64,000 nt of DNA from Lachnospiraceae bacterium (GTDB taxonomy: Bacteria > Bacillota > Clostridia > Lachnospirales > Lachnospiraceae): contig JAFZUW010000056.1 of the NCBI GenBank assembly GCA_017618195.1, positions 20,199 through 84,198 on the forward strand, written 5' to 3'. Each line of letters starts with the position of its first letter. Position 1 is the first letter of the stretch. Below the pieces are notes generated by a model that was given only the letters and a program-made list of their open reading frames with translations, was not told the origin of the DNA and did not search any database. Positions 42,203-51,605 of the stretch are shown here, piece after piece. A program made the position numbers and the translations under genes.

Positions 42203-43354
42203 ATGAGTTACGCATTGGATTCCCTCCTGATCCACGGAGGAATTGACGGAGACAAAGTTACCGGAGCGGTTAACGTTCCGATTTATCAGACATCAACCTA
42301 CAAGCAGAGCGAGCTCGGCGTGAACACCGGCTGGGAATACTCCCGGACCGGCAATCCGACAAGAGCGGCGCTTGAGAAACTGATCGCGGATCTGGAGGGC
42401 GGCCGATACGGCCTCGCATTTGCCTCCGGCCTCGCAGCCATCCACACGGTGCTCTCGCTGTTCACGGCGGGCGACCGGATCATTATTTCCGATAACATCT
42501 ACGGCGGAACGTTCCGAATCTTAGACAAGGTATTCAAACCACTCGGACTTCAGTACGAAATCACGGACACGACCGATTCGTCGAAGATCGAGGCAGCCAT
42601 TGATTCCCATACGAAAGCCATCTACATTGAGACACCGGCCAATCCGCTTCTGAGCGTAACGGATATCGCCGAAACCGCAAAGATAGCGAGAAAGGCCGGC
42701 GTCCTCCTCATAGTTGACAATACATTCTTAACCCCCTACCTGCAAAGACCGCTTACCCTCGGCGCGGACATCGTGATTCACAGCGGTACCAAGTACCTCG
42801 GCGGACACAGCGATACGATTTCCGGCCTGGTCGCGCTGAACGATGAGAAGATCGCGGAGCGGCTGTATTTTCTGCAGAACGCGATCGGCGGAGTGCTTTC
42901 GCCGTTCGACAGCTTCTTAATGATCCGCGGCATCAAAACGCTCGGCGTCCGCATGGACCGTCATACGGCAAATGCGACGCGTATTGCGGAGTGGTTGCAG
43001 GAAAGCGGGTATGTGAAAAAGGTTTATTACCCGGGTCTGCCTTCCGACCCCGGCTACGCCGTACAGAAGAAACAGGCGGACGGCCCCGGCGCAATGATAT
43101 CGTTCGTGCTGAAGGATGAATTCGATTATCGCGCATTCTTCCGGAACCTTCGGCTGATCACCCTTGCGGAAAGCCTCGGCGGCGTTGAGTCGCTCGTGTG
43201 CCATCCGGCAAGCATGACGCACGCATCCATCCCGGCGGACATCCGTCATAAGACCGGAATCGTGGATGAGCTGATCCGGTTCTCGGTCGGCATCGAAAAT
43301 GTCGATGACCTGATCGGGGATCTCCGCGGGGCTATCGAAGCCTCGAGACGGTAA
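42203..43354 (+). CDS. Cystathionine gamma-lyase-type PLP enzyme (MccB-like)
   Basis: 383 residues, Cys/Met metabolism PLP family. Seen: YSRTGNPTR (about 47-55), ASGLAAIHTVL, PLP-binding Lys in HSGTKYLGGHSD (about 193-204) and the DNTFLTPYLQRPL motif. Paired directly with a CBS/cysteine synthase-like gene, the arrangement of mccB with mccA in the reverse transsulfuration pathway (homocysteine to cysteine). Cystathionine gamma-synthase or beta-lyase activity cannot be ruled out from sequence alone. First structural gene after the Cys leader. Confidence 0.85.
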   Translation: MSYALDSLLIHGGIDGDKVTGAVNVPIYQTSTYKQSELGVNTGWEYSRTGNPTRAALEKLIADLEGGRYGLAFASGLAAIHTVLSLFTAGDRIIISDNIYGGTFRILDKVFKPLGLQYEITDTTDSSKIEAAIDSHTKAIYIETPANPLLSVTDIAETAKIARKAGVLLIVDNTFLTPYLQRPLTLGADIVIHSGTKYLGGHSDTISGLVALNDEKIAERLYFLQNAIGGVLSPFDSFLMIRGIKTLGVRMDRHTANATRIAEWLQESGYVKKVYYPGLPSDPGYAVQKKQADGPGAMISFVLKDEFDYRAFFRNLRLITLAESLGGVESLVCHPASMTHASIPADIRHKTGIVDELIRFSVGIENVDDLIGDLRGAIEASRR

Positions 43355-43368
43355 AGGGGGTGATCGGA

Positions 43369-44280
43369 ATGGATGTATATATGGACATCCGCAGCATGAT
43401 CGGAAATACGCCGATTCTGCGGCTTAAAAACTTCGAAACGAAGCCGGACGTAAGGATTTACGCGAAGCTGGAGCTGATGAATCCGGCGGGAAGCGTGAAG
43501 GACCGTGTCGGAAAGTACATGATCGATGACGCGAAGAAACGCGGCATCTTAAAAGAAGGAAGCACGATCGTCGACGCGACGGCAGGCAATACCGGAATCG
43601 GAATCGCGATCGCGGCGCTCAACCAGGGCTACCGGGTCATCTTTACGGTACCCGAGAAATTCTCACAGGAAAAGCAGCAGGTGTTAAGGGCTCTCGGCGC
43701 GGAAATCGTCAACACGCCCCGTGCTGACGGAATGCTCGGCGCGGAACGCGAAGCGGAACGGATCATTGCCGGAATCCCCGGAGCGGTTTCCTTAAAGCAG
43801 TTCGACAATCCGGCCAACCCGCTTGCGCATTATGAGACGACCGGTCCCGAGATTTACCGCCAGTTAGACGGCGAAGTGGACTACTTCGTAGCCGGCGCCG
43901 GAAGCGGCGGAACGTTCAGCGGGATTGTCCGTTACCTGAAGGAGCGGAAGCCTTCCGTTCAGGGTGTGCTTGCGGATCCGGTCGGTTCGATCATCGGCGG
44001 CGGAGAGCATGCGGATTATGACATTGAAGGAATCGGCAACGACTTCATTGCGAAAACAATGGACATGTCGCTGGTCGACTCGGTGATAAAGGTGACGGAC
44101 AGCGAGGCATTTGCCGCCGTAAAGGAACTGGCGAGAAAGGAAGGAATTCTCGCGGGATCCTCTTCGGGAGCGGCGCTTACGGCAGCTTTGAAGCTTGCGG
44201 AGCGCATCGATCACGGCAATATCGTTACCGTATTTCCGGACCGGGGCGACCGATACCTGAGCAAAGGACTATACGACTGA
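43369..44280 (+). CDS. Cystathionine beta-synthase/cysteine synthase-like PLP enzyme (MccA-like)
   Basis: 303 residues from an ATG with AAAGGGGG eight bases upstream. PLP-binding motif [14 protein letters not shown] (about 39-52; Lys), ATAGNTGIGIAIAAL, and the phosphate loop GAGSGGTFSGI. GGGEHADYDIEGIGNDF is closer to the cystathionine beta-synthase/MccA branch than to CysK. With MccB it should turn homocysteine plus serine or O-acetylserine into cystathionine, then cysteine. A true CysK is present separately at 50491, which supports a distinct role here. Confidence 0.82.
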   Translation: MDVYMDIRSMIGNTPILRLKNFETKPDVRIYAKLELMNPAGSVKDRVGKYMIDDAKKRGILKEGSTIVDATAGNTGIGIAIAALNQGYRVIFTVPEKFSQEKQQVLRALGAEIVNTPRADGMLGAEREAERIIAGIPGAVSLKQFDNPANPLAHYETTGPEIYRQLDGEVDYFVAGAGSGGTFSGIVRYLKERKPSVQGVLADPVGSIIGGGEHADYDIEGIGNDFIAKTMDMSLVDSVIKVTDSEAFAAVKELARKEGILAGSSSGAALTAALKLAERIDHGNIVTVFPDRGDRYLSKGLYD

Positions 44281-44292
44281 GAGGACGGAAAG

Positions 44293-45306
44293 ATGAGTAA
44301 CGCGGATACCGTTTATGAATTGCAGAATGTATCCAAAACCTATCGGAACGAAGGAAAAGACTTTACGGCGCTTAGGGATGTGAGCTTCTCCATCCGCGAA
44401 GGCGAGATCTTCGGCATCATCGGAATGAGCGGCGCAGGCAAGTCAACGCTTGTAAGGACGCTGAACCGGCTGACGGAAGTCTCCTCGGGAACGGTCCGCT
44501 ACTTCGGCAGAGACCTGGCGGAGCTGAAGCCGGGAGAACTGAGGAAGGTCAGACGCTCGATCGCGATGATCTTCCAGGGGTTCAACCTTCTGCAGCAGAG
44601 AACCGCAATCAAAAACGTCGAGCAGCCGCTTCGGATTGCAGGCGTTCCGCGGAAGGAACGGAAAGAGACCGCACGGAAAATGCTCGCAGTCGTCGGGCTT
44701 TCCGAAAAGGAAAAGGAATACCCGGCAAGGCTTTCCGGCGGACAGCGCCAAAGAGTCGCCATCGCCAGAGCGCTTGCGGCGGACCCGAAGGTTCTTCTCT
44801 GCGACGAGGCGACAAGCGCGCTTGACCCGAAGATTACCGGTGAAATCCTGGAACTTCTCCAGAAGATTAACCGTGAACGGAAGCTGACCATCGTCATCAT
44901 CACCCATGAAATGTCGGTGGTGGAGCGGATCTGCGACCGGGTGGCGATCATCGATGACGGAAATCTCGCGGAGGTCGGCGACGTGAAGGAAGTATTTCGG
45001 AACCCGCAGTCGAAAGCGGCGAAGAAACTGGTGTTCCCGAGCAATCCGTTCGATCCTTCAAAGGAAGACAGCAGGTTGATCCGCATCGTATTTGACGGCC
45101 TGTCCGCGAAGGAGCCGTTTATTGCCGATCTTGTCGCATCGACGGGACGCAAGGTGAACATCTTAAGCGCCAATACGAAGAGCGTCGGCGGTGTCGGATA
45201 CGGACAGATGGTGCTGGAGCTTCCGGACAATGAAATCGACCGGACCGTCATCACCGAGTATTTCAAGAACAAAGGTCTGGCGATATCGGAGGTGGAGGAA
45301 CGATGA
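44293..45306 (+). CDS. metN: Methionine ABC importer ATPase MetN
   Basis: 337 residues. Walker A GMSGAGKSTLVRTLN (about 43-57), signature LSGGQRQRVAIARAL, Walker B VLLCDEATSALDP, H-loop TH, then a C-terminal NIL domain (about 255-335; RLIRIVFDG...VNILSAN) that in MetN binds methionine and shuts transport off. Overlaps metI by four bases. Methionine import feeds the mccA/mccB enzymes via SAM and homocysteine. Confidence 0.93.
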   Translation: MSNADTVYELQNVSKTYRNEGKDFTALRDVSFSIREGEIFGIIGMSGAGKSTLVRTLNRLTEVSSGTVRYFGRDLAELKPGELRKVRRSIAMIFQGFNLLQQRTAIKNVEQPLRIAGVPRKERKETARKMLAVVGLSEKEKEYPARLSGGQRQRVAIARALAADPKVLLCDEATSALDPKITGEILELLQKINRERKLTIVIITHEMSVVERICDRVAIIDDGNLAEVGDVKEVFRNPQSKAAKKLVFPSNPFDPSKEDSRLIRIVFDGLSAKEPFIADLVASTGRKVNILSANTKSVGGVGYGQMVLELPDNEIDRTVITEYFKNKGLAISEVEER

Positions 45307-45956
45307 GCGAATACATCATAGAAGCAATCAAGCGAGGCGTTCTCGAAACGCTGACGATGACGGGCTATGCATCCCTTTTCGCATACGCGGGAGGCCTTCC
45401 GCTCGGAATCCTTCTCTACGCGACGGCCAAGGACAGGCTCTTACAGAACCGGCCGGTCAATTACGCGATCGGACTCGTTGTGAACATCATGCGGTCTTTA
45501 CCGTTTCTGATCCTTCTGGTTCTGCTGATCCCGTTCACGAGATGGGTGACAGGTTCTTCCATCGGAACGACGGCGGCAATCGTACCGCTTACGGTCGGAG
45601 CAATTCCGATCGTTGCGAGAATGGTCGAAGCATCCCTTTGCGAAGTGCAGCCGGGAATCATTGAGGCGGCGACGTCCATGGGCGCATCCCCGTTCCACAT
45701 CATTATCCATTTCATCCTGCCGGAGGCGGCGCCTTCCCTGCTACAGGGCGCGGCGATCAATGTCGCAACGGTGCTCGGCTATTCCGCAATGGCAGGCGTG
45801 ATCGGAGGCGGCGGCCTCGGCGCCATCGCTTTACAATACGGCTATTACCGGTATCAGAAGGACGTCCTCTGGACGACGGTAATCCTTCTGGTGATCATGG
45901 TAATGGTCATCCAGGCGGTCGGCGGTCTGCTTGCAAAACTCCGCCGCAAGAGTTAA
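45303..45956 (+). CDS. metI: Methionine ABC importer permease MetI
   Basis: 217 residues, five to six membrane helices. Conserved loop EVQPGIIEAATSMGASPFHIIIHFILPEA (about 117-145, split) contains the EAA contact site for MetN. Overlaps metN and precedes metQ, completing MetNIQ. Confidence 0.92.
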   Translation: MSEYIIEAIKRGVLETLTMTGYASLFAYAGGLPLGILLYATAKDRLLQNRPVNYAIGLVVNIMRSLPFLILLVLLIPFTRWVTGSSIGTTAAIVPLTVGAIPIVARMVEASLCEVQPGIIEAATSMGASPFHIIIHFILPEAAPSLLQGAAINVATVLGYSAMAGVIGGGGLGAIALQYGYYRYQKDVLWTTVILLVIMVMVIQAVGGLLAKLRRKS

Positions 45957-46052
45957 TCCGATAAACCCGTCCCCGAACATATCCGGAATGCGAAGGGCCG
46001 TTTATAAAACCAAATAATTACGAAATGAAAGATACAAAGGAGATTGATCATC

Positions 46053-46865
46053 ATGAAAAAGAAAGCATTTATCGCAGTACTTACCCTAATTATCGCATTG
46101 GCATTGACCGCATGCGGAAAGAACGAAAAGAAAGACGAGAAGACCATTAAAGTCGGAGCAAACATTGTCCCCCACGCGGAAATCCTCGAATACGTAAAGC
46201 CCATTCTGAAGGAAAAGGGTATCACGCTTGAGATTGTACAGCTTGAGGACTCTATCACCCCGAACACCGGCGTGATCGAGGGAAGCCTTGACGCCAACTA
46301 TTTCCAGCATGTTCCTTATCTTGACCAGTTCAACAAAGAGAACGGCAGCAGCCTTGTTTCCATCGGTGCGATCCACTATGAGCCCTTCGGTATTTACGCA
46401 GGCCGCACAAAGGATCTGAAGGCTCTTCCGGACAATGCAATCGTAGCCGTACCCAATAACGTAACCAATGAAGCAAGAGCACTTCTTCTGCTTGCACAGG
46501 AAGGCATCATCACCCTGAAGGACGGTGCCGGAATCACCGCAACGATCGCGGATATCGCAACGAACCCGAAGAACATCCAGTTTAAGGAACTCGCTCCCGA
46601 ACAGCTGGTTGCAGCCCTTCCCGATGTGGACGTTGCCGTTATCAACGGAAACTACGCAATTGAGGGTGGTCTTCATGTAAGCCAGGCGCTTGCCGTTGAA
46701 GCCAATGACGGACTTGCGGCGCAGACCTACGGCAACATCATCGCAACCTCCGCGGCCAATAAGGACAAAGAAGAGCTCAAGGTGCTTGTTGAAGTTCTTC
46801 AAAGCGAGGACGTTAAGAAGTTTATTGAAGGCAAATACGACGGAGCGGTTGTTCCGCTTAAATAA
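46053..46865 (+). CDS. metQ: Methionine-binding lipoprotein MetQ (NlpA family)
   Basis: 270 residues. Signal MKKKAFIAVLTLIIALALTAC with lipobox, then TIKVGANIVPHAEILEYVKP and ANYFQHVPYLDQFN, hallmarks of MetQ/NlpA. ATG at 46053 is chosen over a TTG nine bases earlier that touches the RBS (AAAGGAG). Captures methionine outside the cell for MetNI. Confidence 0.93.
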   Translation: MKKKAFIAVLTLIIALALTACGKNEKKDEKTIKVGANIVPHAEILEYVKPILKEKGITLEIVQLEDSITPNTGVIEGSLDANYFQHVPYLDQFNKENGSSLVSIGAIHYEPFGIYAGRTKDLKALPDNAIVAVPNNVTNEARALLLLAQEGIITLKDGAGITATIADIATNPKNIQFKELAPEQLVAALPDVDVAVINGNYAIEGGLHVSQALAVEANDGLAAQTYGNIIATSAANKDKEELKVLVEVLQSEDVKKFIEGKYDGAVVPLK

Positions 46866-46928
46866 CAGAAAGAACGGGTCATGCCGCTCCGTTTCGGGGC
46901 ATACCGATTCGGAAAGAGGAAACGGAAA

Positions 46929-48089
46929 ATGATAGGATTTACATATTACAATCCGGCTAAGATCGTGTTCGGGGAGGGAAGCGAGCGGAAACTCGCCGGC
47001 CTCCTTAGGGAGCACGGCGTAAAGTCGCTCCTGCTTGTTTACAGCGGAGACTTCATTAAGAAACTCGGGATCTATGATGCGGTTGCGGACGCTGTGAAAG
47101 AGCTCGGCATCGCATGGTCCGAAAACGGAGAGGTGGTTCCCAATCCGGGAATTGATCTTGTGAGAAAGCTGGTCGCACAGGGAAAGAAAGACAACGTGGA
47201 TTTCGTTCTTGCGGTCGGCGGCGGAAGTTCCATCGATACGGCCAAAGCGGTCGCCCTCGGAATTCCCTATGAGGGAGACGTCTGGGACTTTTTTGAAAAA
47301 GGAATATCACCGGACAGGGTGCTCCCGATCGGTGTTATTGCGACAACCGCGTCAAGCGGTTCGGAAACGTCCAACGCCGCGATACTTTCAAACGGCGAAT
47401 GGAAACTCGGATTTGAGGACGACCGGATCATTCCCCGGTTCGCGATCATGAATCCGCGGTACACGGCCAATCTGCCGGCGTACCAGACAGCCGTCGGGAT
47501 TGCCGATGTTCTGGCTCATTTGCTGGAACGGTATTTCTCCGACGAGCTGCATTCCGACGTGACTGACATGCTGATCGAGGGTGCGATCCGTGCCCTTCAG
47601 GTCAATGCTGACCGGCTTCTCAAGGATCCGGCCGACATCAATGCAAGAGGCGAGCTGCAATGGCTTGCAAGCGTTGCGCATAACAATTATCTGGATGCGG
47701 GGCGCAGGGCGGACTGGGGTTCGCACCGGATCGAGCACGAGCTCTCCGCGCAGTACAATATCACGCATGGGGAAGGCATGGCCGTTGTTCTGACCGCATG
47801 GACCAGATACATGGCGGAGCGGAAGCCCTGGAGGCCCGCGCTTCTTGCAACCCGCGTGTTCGGAGCGGACAGTTTCCTTTATAACGAAAAGGAAAGAGCT
47901 TACATTCTTGCCGATGAGCTTGAACGGTTCTTTAAGAAACTGTCGCTTAAGACGACTCTTTCGGAACTCGGTATCGGCACGGAAGACTTTGCAGTAATGG
48001 CAAAGCGTGCGACGAGAAACGGAACAGTCGGACATTATCTGCCGTTAACGGCGGATGCAATTCAGGACATTTTGAAACTGGCTCTGTGA
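46929..48089 (+). CDS. Iron-containing alcohol dehydrogenase
   Basis: 386 residues from an ATG with AGAGGAAACGG upstream. Family III (YqhD/BDH-like): N-terminal YYNPAKIVFGEGSERKL, NAD(P) loop AVGGGSSIDTAKAVALG (about 96-112), and metal ligands in the D...H...H pattern: VADVLAHLLERYF, THGEGMAVV. Reduces aldehydes such as butyraldehyde. Lies in the methionine-to-cysteine operon; its link to sulfur metabolism is unclear, perhaps disposal of aldehydes or 2-oxoacid-derived products from MccB. Confidence 0.85.
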   Translation: MIGFTYYNPAKIVFGEGSERKLAGLLREHGVKSLLLVYSGDFIKKLGIYDAVADAVKELGIAWSENGEVVPNPGIDLVRKLVAQGKKDNVDFVLAVGGGSSIDTAKAVALGIPYEGDVWDFFEKGISPDRVLPIGVIATTASSGSETSNAAILSNGEWKLGFEDDRIIPRFAIMNPRYTANLPAYQTAVGIADVLAHLLERYFSDELHSDVTDMLIEGAIRALQVNADRLLKDPADINARGELQWLASVAHNNYLDAGRRADWGSHRIEHELSAQYNITHGEGMAVVLTAWTRYMAERKPWRPALLATRVFGADSFLYNEKERAYILADELERFFKKLSLKTTLSELGIGTEDFAVMAKRATRNGTVGHYLPLTADAIQDILKLAL

Positions 48090-48160
48090 GCCGGCAGATA
48101 AGAGGATGAAAATCAGGCAATACGGCATAGGCCGCAATAAGAGAAAAGGAGAATAAAAAC

Positions 48161-48715
48161 ATGGCCAGAATTCATTTGACGGAACAGAACGAAGTAACGG
48201 GCGCCGAGAAGGAGCGCTATGACGAACTGGCGGGCAGAAACGCCGTGACAAATATGAAGAAAGGTCTTTTAAACGATGCGGCGACGTACGATGCCTACAT
48301 GGGCTGGTACACCTCATGGAACCGCCTTGTGGAAGTGATTGGTGAGAAGGATGCAATCCTTTACGCGCATGCAATCTCCACGACCAACTCCTGTCAGCTG
48401 TGCTCGCTGTTCTTTATCAGCGACGTAAAAGGTCTCGGACTGGATCCGCACAACCTTGTATACGATGAGAAGGAGCAGGTTCTTGTCTCCCTCGCACAGG
48501 CAATCGTAAAGGATCCGACAAGCGTTTCGGACGAATTGTTCGACCGGCTGCGCGGATTCTTCTCGGATAAGGAAATCGTTGTAATCGTAGGATTTGCGGG
48601 ACAGATGATCGCGACCAACAACTTCAATTCCGTATTGAAGATTGACGTCGATCAGCGCCTGCTGCCGATCCTTCACGAGTTCAAACCTGCCACCTGGCGG
48701 AAGGACATAAAATAA
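48161..48715 (+). CDS. AhpD/carboxymuconolactone decarboxylase-like protein
   Basis: 184 residues, all-helical. The motif SCQLCSLFF (C-x2-C, about 77-80) with upstream YAHAIS matches the peroxidase-active AhpD-like domain. Probably a thiol-dependent peroxide or disulfide reductase. Last gene of the first operon, fitting a role in thiol redox balance when cysteine is short. RBS AAAAGGAG. Confidence 0.8.
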   Translation: MARIHLTEQNEVTGAEKERYDELAGRNAVTNMKKGLLNDAATYDAYMGWYTSWNRLVEVIGEKDAILYAHAISTTNSCQLCSLFFISDVKGLGLDPHNLVYDEKEQVLVSLAQAIVKDPTSVSDELFDRLRGFFSDKEIVVIVGFAGQMIATNNFNSVLKIDVDQRLLPILHEFKPATWRKDIK

Positions 48716-48739
48716 AAAGATAAAAAAATTTTCAAAAAC

Positions 48740-48771
48740 CTATTGACACAGTAGGCGAATGGTGTTATAGT
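48740..48771 (+). promoter_or_regulatory. Promoter/operator of the metY-cysK operon
   Basis: TTGACA (48743), 17 bases, TATAGT (48766), with the same CCTA-N9-TAGG inverted repeat as at 41801. A co-regulated pair is strongly suggested. Confidence 0.78.
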
Positions 48772-48834
48772 GACACCAACATCAGAAAAGAGCGCCGCAC
48801 CGAAACGGTTCCGGCACTTAGAAAGGAGAGCAAA

Positions 48835-48957
48835 ATGAACGCGGTTATCACTTCCAATACTTCGTACATGTGGTGTTGTCGAATGCGTAGCTCCCGGGCA
48901 CGGAAATTGGCCGGTGCGTTCGTTTGCGCTTCCGAACACACTGCAGAACGATGTTGA
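48835..48957 (+). CDS. 40-residue Cys leader peptide 2
   Basis: ATG with AAAGGAGAGC upstream. Starts MNAVITSNTSYMWCCRMRS and ends TAERC before TGA; Cys at 14, 15, 31 and 40. Residues 12-17 (M-W-C-C-R-M) align with leader 1 with no gap, although most of the rest differs. A terminator begins 21 bases after the stop. Same proposed cysteine-codon attenuation. Confidence 0.75.
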   Translation: MNAVITSNTSYMWCCRMRSSRARKLAGAFVCASEHTAERC

Positions 48958-48977
48958 CACATGCGTTATGATGCCTC

Positions 48978-49017
48978 AGCCCGGGAGATTCCAATGAAGA
49001 CCCCGGGCTTCTTTTAT
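48978..49017 (+). terminator. Attenuator terminator before metY
   Basis: AGCCCGGG pairs perfectly with CCCGGGCT over a 16-base loop, then TTCTTTTAT. Lies between leader peptide 2 and metY. Confidence 0.8.
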
Positions 49018-49126
49018 GTCATGATATGAGGCCCGCGGAGCGGAAAGAGTTCCGAAGACCTTTCCCGGAAGCCGCAGAAAATAATAAAACATAAAACAAA
49101 CTTGAAAATCAAAGGAGATTATAACA

Positions 49127-50419
49127 ATGAGCAACTATCGTTTTGAGACACTTCAGTTACATGTAGGACAGGAACAGGCAGACCCCGCTACCGATTCGAG
49201 AGCGGTTCCGATTTACCAGACGGCAGCTTACGTATTCCATAACGCAAAACACGCGGCAGACCGCTTCGGTCTTGCGGATGCCGGCAACATTTACGGCCGT
49301 CTTACCAACACGACGCAGGGCATTCTCGAGCAGAGAGTCGCAGCCCTGGAAGGCGGCAGCGCGGCACTTGCGGTTGCATCCGGCGCGGCAGCGATCGCTT
49401 ACACGATTGAGGCGCTCGCGGCAAACGGCGGCCACATCGTAGCGCAGAAGACAATCTACGGCGGAACTTACAACCTTCTGGAGCACACACTTCCGCTTTA
49501 CAATATTACCGCTACCTTCGTTGACACGAGAAACCTGCAGGAAGTTGAGGCTGCCATCCAGGGCGACACGAGAGCAATCTTCCTTGAGACGCTCGGCAAC
49601 CCGAACAGCGATCTTCCGGATGTGGACGCAATCGCGGCAATCGCTCACCGTCACGGACTTCCGCTTGTTGTGGACAACACGTTCGGAACTCCTTATCTGT
49701 TCCGTCCGATCGAGCACGGCGCAGACATCGTCGTACACTCCGCAACGAAGTTCCTCGGCGGTCACGGCACGACACTCGGCGGCATCATCGTTGAGTCCGG
49801 CAAGTTCAACTGGAAAGAAAGCGGCAAGTACCCGAACATCGCGGCTCCGAACCCGAGCTACCACGGAGTATCCTTCTACGATGCCGTAGGACCCGCTGCA
49901 TTTGTTACCTACATCCGCGCAATTCTTCTTCGCGATACCGGCGCAAGCATTTCCCCGTTCAACGCGTTCCTGCTTCTGCAGGGCATTGAGACGCTTTCCC
50001 TCCGTGTTGAGCGCCATGCGGAAAATACGAAGAAGGTCGTTGAGTATTTAAGTCATCATCCGCAGGTAGTGAAGGTGAACCATCCTTCCGTAGCGGATCA
50101 TCCCGATCATGCGCTTTATCAGAAGTATTTCCCGAACGGCGGCGGTTCGATCTTCACATTTGACATCCGCGGCGGCCAGAAGGAAGCATGGGCATTCATC
50201 GATGCGTTGAAGATCTTCTCACTGCTTGCAAACGTAGCGGATGTTAAGAGCCTTGTGATCCATCCGGCTTCGACGACGCATTCCCAGCTTTCCGACGAGG
50301 AGCTTTTGGATACCGGAATCACCCGCAGCACGATCCGTCTTTCGATTGGTACCGAGCATGTGGATGACCTGATCGCAGACCTTGAGAACGGTTTTGCGGC
50401 AGCAGCGGGACAGCAGTAA
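49127..50419 (+). CDS. metY: O-acetylhomoserine aminocarboxypropyltransferase (MetY)
   Basis: 430 residues, the longer MetY size. Makes homocysteine from O-acetylhomoserine and sulfide. Seen: FETLQLHVGQEQADPATDSRAVPIYQT (about 5-31, split), YGRLTNTTQ, PLP site HSATKFLGGHGTTLGG (about 205-220, Lys). Many optimal codons suggest good expression. RBS AAAGGAG. Paired with cysK as a sulfide assimilation unit. Confidence 0.92.
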   Translation: MSNYRFETLQLHVGQEQADPATDSRAVPIYQTAAYVFHNAKHAADRFGLADAGNIYGRLTNTTQGILEQRVAALEGGSAALAVASGAAAIAYTIEALAANGGHIVAQKTIYGGTYNLLEHTLPLYNITATFVDTRNLQEVEAAIQGDTRAIFLETLGNPNSDLPDVDAIAAIAHRHGLPLVVDNTFGTPYLFRPIEHGADIVVHSATKFLGGHGTTLGGIIVESGKFNWKESGKYPNIAAPNPSYHGVSFYDAVGPAAFVTYIRAILLRDTGASISPFNAFLLLQGIETLSLRVERHAENTKKVVEYLSHHPQVVKVNHPSVADHPDHALYQKYFPNGGGSIFTFDIRGGQKEAWAFIDALKIFSLLANVADVKSLVIHPASTTHSQLSDEELLDTGITRSTIRLSIGTEHVDDLIADLENGFAAAAGQQ

Positions 50420-50490
50420 GGAAAACGGTTGATATTTTCCGCGAACACGAATAAAATAGAAAACAGCAGATAAGACAAAGGAGAACAGTC

Positions 50491-51423
50491 ATGGCTAAGA
50501 TTTATCAGGGAGCAATCGGTTTGATCGGAAACACCCCTCTTGTAGAGGTTGTGAATATTGAGAAGGAACTCGGCCTTCAGGCTAAGGTTTTAGTTAAACT
50601 GGAGTATTTCAATCCCGCCGGAAGCGTAAAGGACCGTATCGCGAAAGCGATGATCGAGGACGCCGAGGAGAAGGGACTTCTGCATGAAGGAAGCGTTATC
50701 ATCGAGCCTACTTCCGGAAACACCGGAATCGGCCTTGCTTCCATTGCGGCTGCCAAGGGATACCGCATCATTCTGACGATGCCCGAGACGATGAGCGTTG
50801 AAAGAAGAAACATTCTGAAGGCTTACGGCGCAGAGCTTGTTCTGACCGAAGGCGCAAAGGGGATGAAGGGCGCTATCGCAAAAGCGGAAGAGCTTGCAAA
50901 GGAAATCCCGGGCGGATTTATCCCCGGGCAGTTTGTGAACCCCGCTAACCCCGCAATCCACCGCGCTACGACCGGTCCCGAAATCTGGAACGATACGGAC
51001 GGAAAGGTTGACATTTTCATCGCAGGCGTAGGTACCGGCGGAACCGTAACGGGTACCGGTGAGTACCTGAAGTCCCAGAACCCGAATGTGAAGGTCGTTG
51101 CACTTGAGCCCGAGGATTCACCGGTTCTTTCGGAAGGCCGCGCTGGTGCGCATAAGATCCAGGGTATCGGTGCAGGCTTCGTTCCGGAAGTTCTTAATAC
51201 GAAGGTTTATGACGAAGTGTTCAAGGCGTCCAACGCAGACGCATTTGCCACTGCCAAGCTCCTTGCCAGAAAAGAAGGCATCTCCGTGGGTATTTCCTCC
51301 GGTGCTGCTCTGTACGGTGCAATTACGCTTGCAAAGCGTCCGGAAAATGCGGGCAAGGTTATCGTTGCGCTTCTTCCCGACAGCGGCGATCGCTACTACT
51401 CAACGCCTCTTTTCACGGAATAA
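50491..51423 (+). CDS. cysK: Cysteine synthase A (O-acetylserine sulfhydrylase)
   Basis: 310 residues, normal. PLP Lys in [14 protein letters not shown] (about 43-56), [18 protein letters not shown], and [15 protein letters not shown] phosphate loop; [17 protein letters not shown] is characteristic of CysK. Makes cysteine from O-acetylserine and sulfide. No cysE is in the window. RBS AAAGGAG. Confidence 0.95.
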   Translation: MAKIYQGAIGLIGNTPLVEVVNIEKELGLQAKVLVKLEYFNPAGSVKDRIAKAMIEDAEEKGLLHEGSVIIEPTSGNTGIGLASIAAAKGYRIILTMPETMSVERRNILKAYGAELVLTEGAKGMKGAIAKAEELAKEIPGGFIPGQFVNPANPAIHRATTGPEIWNDTDGKVDIFIAGVGTGGTVTGTGEYLKSQNPNVKVVALEPEDSPVLSEGRAGAHKIQGIGAGFVPEVLNTKVYDEVFKASNADAFATAKLLARKEGISVGISSGAALYGAITLAKRPENAGKVIVALLPDSGDRYYSTPLFTE

Positions 51424-51491
51424 AAAAGAAGCACTCAGCGTGCTTCAAAGAGTACGGATATTATCATTTCAAAGTGTTGCATGGAATACAT

Positions 51492-51526
51492 CGGGCAGGA
51501 GGTTTCCTCCTGCCCGGTTTGTTTAT
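51492..51526 (+). terminator. Terminator of the metY-cysK operon
   Basis: Eleven-pair perfect stem CGGGCAGGAGG/CCTCCTGCCCG, three-base loop, then GTTTGTTTAT. Confidence 0.92.
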
Positions 51527-51605
51527 AAAATCGTTTGAAAGAACTCCCGTAACAGCATATTCCTGATAGCTGCCCCGGGAAAGTCTTTTCGGAACGGGAA
51601 ATGCC

